Of a stretch of DNA of 9,602 bases, positions 6,222 to 9,602 are shown piece after piece; position 1 is the first letter of the stretch; each line of letters begins with the position of its first letter. The stretch comes from an uncultured Bacteroides sp. (GTDB taxonomy: Bacteria > Bacteroidota > Bacteroidia > Bacteroidales > Bacteroidaceae). The DNA lies in contig USQO01000080.1 of assembly GCA_900556845.1 (NCBI GenBank), positions 1 to 9,602 on the forward strand, read 5' to 3'. The notes under the pieces are model-generated. The model was given only the letters and a program-made list of their open reading frames with translations, was not told the origin of the DNA and made no database searches. Made by a program: the position numbers and the translations under genes.

Positions 6222-8402
6222 ATGATCAATCCTATTGTTAAGACGATCGAGCTTGGTGATGGAAGAACCATTACGCTCGAAACGGGAAAGCTGGCAAAAC
6301 AGGCAGATGGTGCTGTTATGCTACGCATGGGTAATACCATGTTGCTGGCTACTGTTTGTGCAGCAAAAGATGCAGTTCCCGGTACAGATTTTATGCCTCT
6401 TCAGGTAGAGTACAGAGAAAAATATTCCGCATTCGGACGTTTTCCTGGCGGCTTTACCAAACGTGAAGGAAAGGCTTCAGATTACGAAATTCTCACTTGC
6501 CGTCTGGTAGACCGCGCATTGCGTCCACTTTTCCCAGACAATTATCATGCTGAAGTTTACGTAAATATCATACTTTACTCTGCCGATGGTGTTGACATGC
6601 CAGACGCATTGGCCGGTTTGGCTGCTTCTGCCGCACTGGCTGTTTCAGACATTCCATTCGGAGGTCCGATTTCTGAAGTACGTGTTGCACGTATCGACGG
6701 ACAATTTGTTATCAACCCAACATTCGAAGCTCTTGAACGTGCCGACATGGATATCATGGTAGCCGCTACTTATGAAAATATCATGATGGTAGAAGGTGAG
6801 ATGAAAGAAGTGTCTGAACAAGACTTGTTGGAAGCTATGAAATTTGCCCACGATGCTATCAAAGTTCACTGCAAAGCGCAGATGGAACTGATGGAAGAAG
6901 TTGGCAAAACCATAAAACGAGAATATTGTCACGAAGAAAACGATGAAGACTTGCGTAAGGCAGTTCACGATGCTTGCTACGAAAAAGCATATGCTATCGC
7001 AGCTTCAGGTAACAAGAACAAACATGAACGTCAGGATGCTTTCGACAGCATTTGCGAAGAATTCAAAGCACAGTTCACAGAAGAAGAGCTGGAAGAAAAA
7101 GAAGGTATGATCGACCGCTACTACCACGATGTGGAAAAAGAAGCTATGCGTCGTTGTATCTTGGATGAAGGAAAACGTCTGGATGGTCGTACAACTACAG
7201 AAATCCGTCCTATCTGGTGTGAAGTTAGTCCGCTGCCTGGTCCTCATGGCTCTTCTATCTTCACACGTGGAGAAACTCAGTCACTCAGCACAGTTACATT
7301 GGGAACCAAACTGGACGAGAAAATTGTGGACGATGTTCTTGACCAGCATAAAGAACGTTTCTTGTTACACTACAACTTCCCTCCATTCTCTACTGGTGAA
7401 GCAAAAGCACAGCGCGGTGTAGGCCGTCGTGAAATTGGTCACGGTCACTTGGCATGGCGTGCTTTGAAAGGACAAATTCCAGAAGATTATCCATACTGTG
7501 TACGTGTCGTTTCAGATATCCTTGAATCAAACGGTTCTTCATCAATGGCTACAGTTTGTGCCGGAACACTTGCTCTGATGGACGCTGGTGTACCTATCAA
7601 GAATCCGGTATCTGGTATTGCAATGGGATTGATCAAAAATGCCGGTGAAGATAAGTATGCTGTCCTTTCAGATATCCTTGGTGATGAAGACCACCTGGGA
7701 GATATGGACTTCAAAGTTACAGGAACATGCAAGGGTATCACTGCTACTCAGATGGATATTAAATGTGACGGACTTACATACGATATTTTGGAAAAAGCAT
7801 TGCTTCAAGCTAAACAAGGACGTGAATACATTTTAGGAAAGATTACTGAATGTATCGCTCAGCCTAACTCAGACTTGAAACCTCATGCTCCACGTATCGA
7901 GACAATGACTATTCCAAAAGAATTTATTGGAGCAGTAATTGGCCCGGGCGGTAAAATTATTCAGGGAATGCAGGAAGAAACTGGCGCTACTATCACAATC
8001 GAAGAAATAGATGGTGTAGGCCGAATCGAAATTGCAGGTACAAACAAAAAATGTATTGATGATGCTGTACGCATGATTAAAAGCATTGTTGCTGTTCCTG
8101 AAATCGGTGAAGTCTATATCGGTAAAGTTCGCTCTATCATGCCTTATGGTGCATTCGTAGAATTCCTGCCAGGAAAAGATGGGTTGCTGCACATCTCTGA
8201 AATGGATTGGAAACGTCTGGAAACTATTGAAGAGGCAGGATTGAAAGAAGGCGATGAAGTCCAAGTTAAGCTGTTGGATATTGACCCGAAAACAGGCAAA
8301 TTCAAACTTTCACACAAAGTTCTGCTACCTAAACCAGAAGGTATGCAAAACGGTAACGGAGCAAAACGCGAAAGAAAGCCTCACAACAATGAGCAGAAAT
8401 AA
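6222..8402 (+). CDS. pnp: Polyribonucleotide nucleotidyltransferase (polynucleotide phosphorylase, PNPase)
   Basis: PNPase is a trimeric ring that degrades RNA 3' to 5' by phosphorolysis, releasing nucleoside diphosphates, and can add tails in reverse. The 726-residue protein (E. coli 711) has RNase PH domain 1 (about 10-145), an all-helical middle, and RNase PH domain 2. The latter carries the active-site NGSSSMA (Ser439-441) and GDEDHLGDMD, with Asp488 and Asp494 matching E. coli Asp486 and Asp492. A KH domain with the GPGG loop at 574-577 and an S1 RNA-binding domain (about 629-700) follow. The tail is short and basic (KRERKP). The start at 6222 (MINPIVKTIEL) aligns with E. coli MLNPIVRKFQ. 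A TTG start at 6192 would add ten residues but would sit almost on the predicted transcription start. Frequent CGT, GGT and AAC codons suggest high expression. It is monocistronic, without the rpsO neighbour of E. coli. Confidence 0.97.
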   Translation: MINPIVKTIELGDGRTITLETGKLAKQADGAVMLRMGNTMLLATVCAAKDAVPGTDFMPLQVEYREKYSAFGRFPGGFTKREGKASDYEILTCRLVDRALRPLFPDNYHAEVYVNIILYSADGVDMPDALAGLAASAALAVSDIPFGGPISEVRVARIDGQFVINPTFEALERADMDIMVAATYENIMMVEGEMKEVSEQDLLEAMKFAHDAIKVHCKAQMELMEEVGKTIKREYCHEENDEDLRKAVHDACYEKAYAIAASGNKNKHERQDAFDSICEEFKAQFTEEELEEKEGMIDRYYHDVEKEAMRRCILDEGKRLDGRTTTEIRPIWCEVSPLPGPHGSSIFTRGETQSLSTVTLGTKLDEKIVDDVLDQHKERFLLHYNFPPFSTGEAKAQRGVGRREIGHGHLAWRALKGQIPEDYPYCVRVVSDILESNGSSSMATVCAGTLALMDAGVPIKNPVSGIAMGLIKNAGEDKYAVLSDILGDEDHLGDMDFKVTGTCKGITATQMDIKCDGLTYDILEKALLQAKQGREYILGKITECIAQPNSDLKPHAPRIETMTIPKEFIGAVIGPGGKIIQGMQEETGATITIEEIDGVGRIEIAGTNKKCIDDAVRMIKSIVAVPEIGEVYIGKVRSIMPYGAFVEFLPGKDGLLHISEMDWKRLETIEEAGLKEGDEVQVKLLDIDPKTGKFKLSHKVLLPKPEGMQNGNGAKRERKPHNNEQK

Positions 8403-8420
8403 TGCTACATACTGAAATTG

Positions 8421-8450
8421 AAAAGGTCCTCATGTTGAGGACCTTTTTTT
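8421..8450 (+). terminator. Intrinsic terminator of pnp
   Basis: AAAAGGTCCTCA (8421-8432) pairs perfectly with TGAGGACCTTTT (8436-8447) around a three-base loop, and the T run continues to 8450. It begins 18 nt after the pnp stop. The A-rich left arm also gives a U tail on the minus strand, so it may back up rubredoxin termination. Confidence 0.92.
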
Positions 8451-8458
8451 ATAAACGA

Positions 8459-8487
8459 AGAGAAGATTGCTCATCACAATCCTCTCT
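8459..8487 (-). terminator. Probable terminator of the rubredoxin gene
   Basis: On the minus strand AGAGAGGATTG (8487-8477) pairs with CAATCTTCTCT (8469-8459) through 11 pairs, one of them G-U, around a 7-nt loop. The following tail TTCGTTTAT is only moderately U-rich, so termination may be partial and helped by the pnp hairpin beyond it. It begins 19 nt after the rubredoxin stop. Confidence 0.6.
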
Positions 8488-8506
8488 TTATATCCAACGG
8501 TAAAAA

Positions 8507-8671
8507 TCAATCTTCTACTACCTGAAAATCTTCTTTACCTACGCCGCAAACTGGGCAAACCCAATCTTCAGGAATATCTTCAAAAGCAGTTCCTGCTGCA
8601 ATACCGCTATCTGGATCACCTACTTCTGGATCATATACCCAGTCACATACTGTGCAAATGTACTTTTTCAT
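8507..8671 (-). CDS. Rubredoxin
   Basis: The 54-residue product has the complete rubredoxin pattern: MKKYICTVCDWVYDP at the N terminus, G-rich middle (GIAAGTAFEDIPEDW), and CPVCG near the C terminus. The iron ligands are Cys6, Cys9, Cys39 and Cys42, arranged as two CxxC knuckles. Aromatic residues Tyr4, Trp11, Tyr13, Phe30, Trp37 and Phe49 occupy usual core positions. It is a cytoplasmic one-electron carrier holding a single Fe(SCys)4 centre. In anaerobes rubredoxins commonly serve oxygen or peroxide detoxification, with rubrerythrin or flavodiiron proteins as partners, but no partner gene is next to it here. It lies 74 nt downstream of the sirtuin gene on the same strand, and a weak -7 box (8720-8727) may give it its own promoter. 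It is below common ORF length cut-offs and is easily missed. Confidence 0.96.
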   Translation of the reverse strand: MKKYICTVCDWVYDPEVGDPDSGIAAGTAFEDIPEDWVCPVCGVGKEDFQVVED

Positions 8672-8719
8672 GCTTCAATACGTTTTTAATGTTAGTTATT
8701 ATGGTTAATATATACAAAA

Positions 8720-8727
8720 CAAATATA
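8720..8727 (-). promoter_or_regulatory. Candidate -7 box (TATATTTG) for rubredoxin
   Basis: The minus strand reads TATATTTG in the 74-nt gap after the sirtuin stop. A start near 8713 would leave a leader of about 42 nt to the rubredoxin ATG. No -33 match is seen and the gap is very AT-rich, so the box may be fortuitous. No sirtuin terminator is visible in the gap, leaving co-transcription possible. Confidence 0.38.
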
Positions 8728-8745
8728 TACAGATTTTGTTTAATC

Positions 8746-9447
8746 CTACTTATTCAATAACATTTTTTTTAATTCTTCCATACCTTCCGAAGCGCCTTTT
8801 TGTATCACGATAACCTCACGCCCATACGGAACTCTAACCGTCTTGGGATCAATAAGGTATACCGGTACGCCTTCACGCACATAATTCAGCAATCCTGCAG
8901 CTGGATACACATTAAGTGAAGTACCTATAATCAGAAATATATCAGCTTCCATCACCTGCTCTATGGCCAATTCAATCATCGGCACACTCTCACCAAACCA
9001 TACAATAAACGGACGTAACTGAGAACCGTCAGCGGCCAAATCGCCTATCTTGACTTCGTAATTCTCGGGAGATAATTCCTGAATACAGGACACATCATTG
9101 GGATTTTTACTGGAAGTAACCTTGGTAAGCTCACCGTGCAAATGAATCACTTTACTACTGCCAGCCCTTTCATGCAAATTATCTACATTCTGAGTAATAA
9201 CCGTAACATCTAAATCATCTTCCAGCAAAGCCAACAATTCATGCCCCTTATTAGGATGTACTTGCAGTAATTGCTTTCTACGCTCATTATAAAAATTAAT
9301 CACAAGCTCCGGATTCGCAGCATACCCCTCAGGAGTAGCTACCTGTTCTACCGGATACTGGTCCCACAATCCACCCGCATCACGAAATGTGCTGATACCA
9401 CTTTCCGCACTCATTCCGGCACCTGTCAATACTACTAATTTTTTCAT
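8746..9447 (-). CDS. cobB: NAD-dependent protein deacylase, Sir2 family (class III/CobB-SIRT5-like), lacking zinc-binding cysteines
   Basis: Sirtuins remove acyl groups from protein lysines using NAD+, producing nicotinamide and O-acyl-ADP-ribose. The 233-residue protein shows the NAD-binding GAGMSAESGISTFRD (9-23), TQNVDNLHERAG (85-96), the catalytic His104 in HLHGEL, and GTSLNVYPAAGL in the second half of the Rossmann fold. FYNERR at 52-57 supplies Tyr53 and Arg56, the YxxR pair that recognises acidic acyl groups in SIRT5 and CobB, so desuccinylase or demalonylase activity is predicted. The segment between HGEL and RPFIVWFGE, where other sirtuins have two CxxC pairs binding zinc, has a single cysteine (Cys121). 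Start choice: the ATG at 9447 has GAGAGGA 7 nt upstream and aligns with family N termini; the GTG at 9477 lies in a promoter box. Rubredoxin follows downstream. The symbol is by family only. Confidence 0.92.
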   Translation of the reverse strand: MKKLVVLTGAGMSAESGISTFRDAGGLWDQYPVEQVATPEGYAANPELVINFYNERRKQLLQVHPNKGHELLALLEDDLDVTVITQNVDNLHERAGSSKVIHLHGELTKVTSSKNPNDVSCIQELSPENYEVKIGDLAADGSQLRPFIVWFGESVPMIELAIEQVMEADIFLIIGTSLNVYPAAGLLNYVREGVPVYLIDPKTVRVPYGREVIVIQKGASEGMEELKKMLLNK

Positions 9448-9476
9448 ATAAAATCCTCTCATGTTATTGGTATTCA

Positions 9477-9484
9477 CAAAAATA
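9477..9484 (-). promoter_or_regulatory. Candidate -7 box of the sirtuin gene
   Basis: The minus strand reads TATTTTTG, matching TAnnTTTG. A start near 9470 would give a leader of about 23 nt to the ATG at 9447. Its -33 position falls inside the palindrome at 9500-9513 rather than on TTTG. Confidence 0.42.
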
Positions 9485-9499
9485 AGAAAATTTAATCAC

Positions 9500-9513
9500 C
9501 GGAAGCGCTTCCG
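9500..9513. promoter_or_regulatory. Perfect 14-bp palindrome, possible operator between divergent promoters
   Basis: CGGAAGCGCTTCCG reads the same on both strands. It is far more G+C-rich than its surroundings and its centre lies about 23 bp from each of the two facing -7 boxes (9477-9484 minus, 9530-9537 plus), overlapping both -33 regions. The AAGCGCTT core resembles operators of LacI/GalR-family regulators. The regulator and function are unknown. Confidence 0.5.
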
Positions 9514-9529
9514 ATTCAAAGAAAAAAGA

Positions 9530-9537
9530 TACATTTG
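9530..9537 (+). promoter_or_regulatory. Predicted -7 box of the gene starting at 9575
   Basis: TACATTTG matches TAnnTTTG exactly. A start site near 9543 gives a leader of about 32 nt to the ATG at 9575. The usual -33 TTTG is replaced by the edge of the palindrome. Confidence 0.55.
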
Positions 9538-9574
9538 CAACTCGTAAAATAATCTTATAAATAATTCAGTTTTT

Positions 9575-9602
9575 ATGGATAAATTTAGTTACGCTATTGG
9601 CC
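9575..9602 (+). CDS. Start of a truncated gene, possibly an FKBP-type peptidyl-prolyl isomerase
   Basis: Only nine codons are visible before the window ends: MDKFSYAIG. They follow a good -7 box and an AT-rich leader, as expected for a real start in this phylum. The N terminus resembles what I recall of Bacteroides FKBP-type prolyl cis-trans isomerases, which often begin MDKFSYAxG, but nine residues cannot establish a family. It is divergent from the sirtuin gene and shares the intergenic palindrome with it. Confidence 0.4.

Noticed and set aside
6645..8264. Long minus-strand frames opposite pnp (for example 6645-6968 and 7869-8264), rich in Phe, His and Ser
   Set aside because: These arise from the codon bias of the highly conserved pnp gene on the other strand; no start signal or motif supports them.
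8707..8730. Direct repeat AATATATACA, two copies 15 bp apart
   Set aside because: It is low-complexity AT sequence in an AT-rich gap and has no supporting context.
1..9602. Search for CRISPR arrays, transposon ends, phage genes or a new multi-gene defence system
   Set aside because: No regularly spaced repeats, transposases, integrases or defence-type domains are present; the genes are housekeeping families.

Overview
The window looks like core chromosome of a Bacteroides-type bacterium (phylum Bacteroidota). The evidence is the family content (a signal-peptide TonB-dependent receptor with a carboxypeptidase-like regulatory domain, and a DUF4369/thioredoxin-fold lipoprotein), the near absence of Shine-Dalgarno sequences, and several copies of the Bacteroidetes -7 promoter box TAnnTTTG (TACCTTTG, TATCTTTG, TATATTTG, TACATTTG), some with TTTG or TTG about 18-20 bp upstream. 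Base composition is moderately AT-rich. No transposon, phage, CRISPR or plasmid feature was found.

Layout. Bases 1-54 hold the 5' part of a tRNA-Leu(CAA) on the minus strand with a near-perfect promoter. manC (mannose-1-phosphate guanylyltransferase) diverges from it on the plus strand and ends at a long hairpin shared with the convergent TonB-dependent receptor (1315-3687). Upstream of the receptor, on the same minus strand, come a HIT-family hydrolase (3772-4173), greA (4230-4694) and a lipoprotein with a degenerate thioredoxin-like domain (4880-6022). A divergent promoter region separates these from pnp (polynucleotide phosphorylase, 6222-8402, plus). After the pnp terminator there is a 54-residue rubredoxin (8507-8671, minus), a Zn-cysteine-less class III-like sirtuin (8746-9447, minus), and a divergent gene starting at 9575, possibly an FKBP-type prolyl isomerase, cut by the window end.

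How the genes relate. Most are single housekeeping units in transcription and RNA metabolism (greA, pnp), nucleotide-sugar supply (manC), nutrient uptake (receptor), redox (rubredoxin, thioredoxin-like lipoprotein) and NAD-dependent acyl-lysine removal (sirtuin). They do not form one pathway. HIT may be co-transcribed with greA, and rubredoxin with the sirtuin gene. Promoter boxes, terminators and homology alignment move four starts inward from the longest open frames: receptor to 3687, lipoprotein to 6022 (or 6028), pnp to 6222 and sirtuin to 9447.

Most interesting observations. The greA leader has a strong, strand-specific intrinsic terminator between its predicted promoter and its start, resembling in layout the E. 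coli greA leader that yields GraL RNAs. A perfect 14-bp palindrome sits almost exactly midway between the two divergent -7 boxes at the right end. The sirtuin lacks its zinc cysteines and the thioredoxin-like lipoprotein lacks CXXC. I did not find a wholly new multi-gene system.
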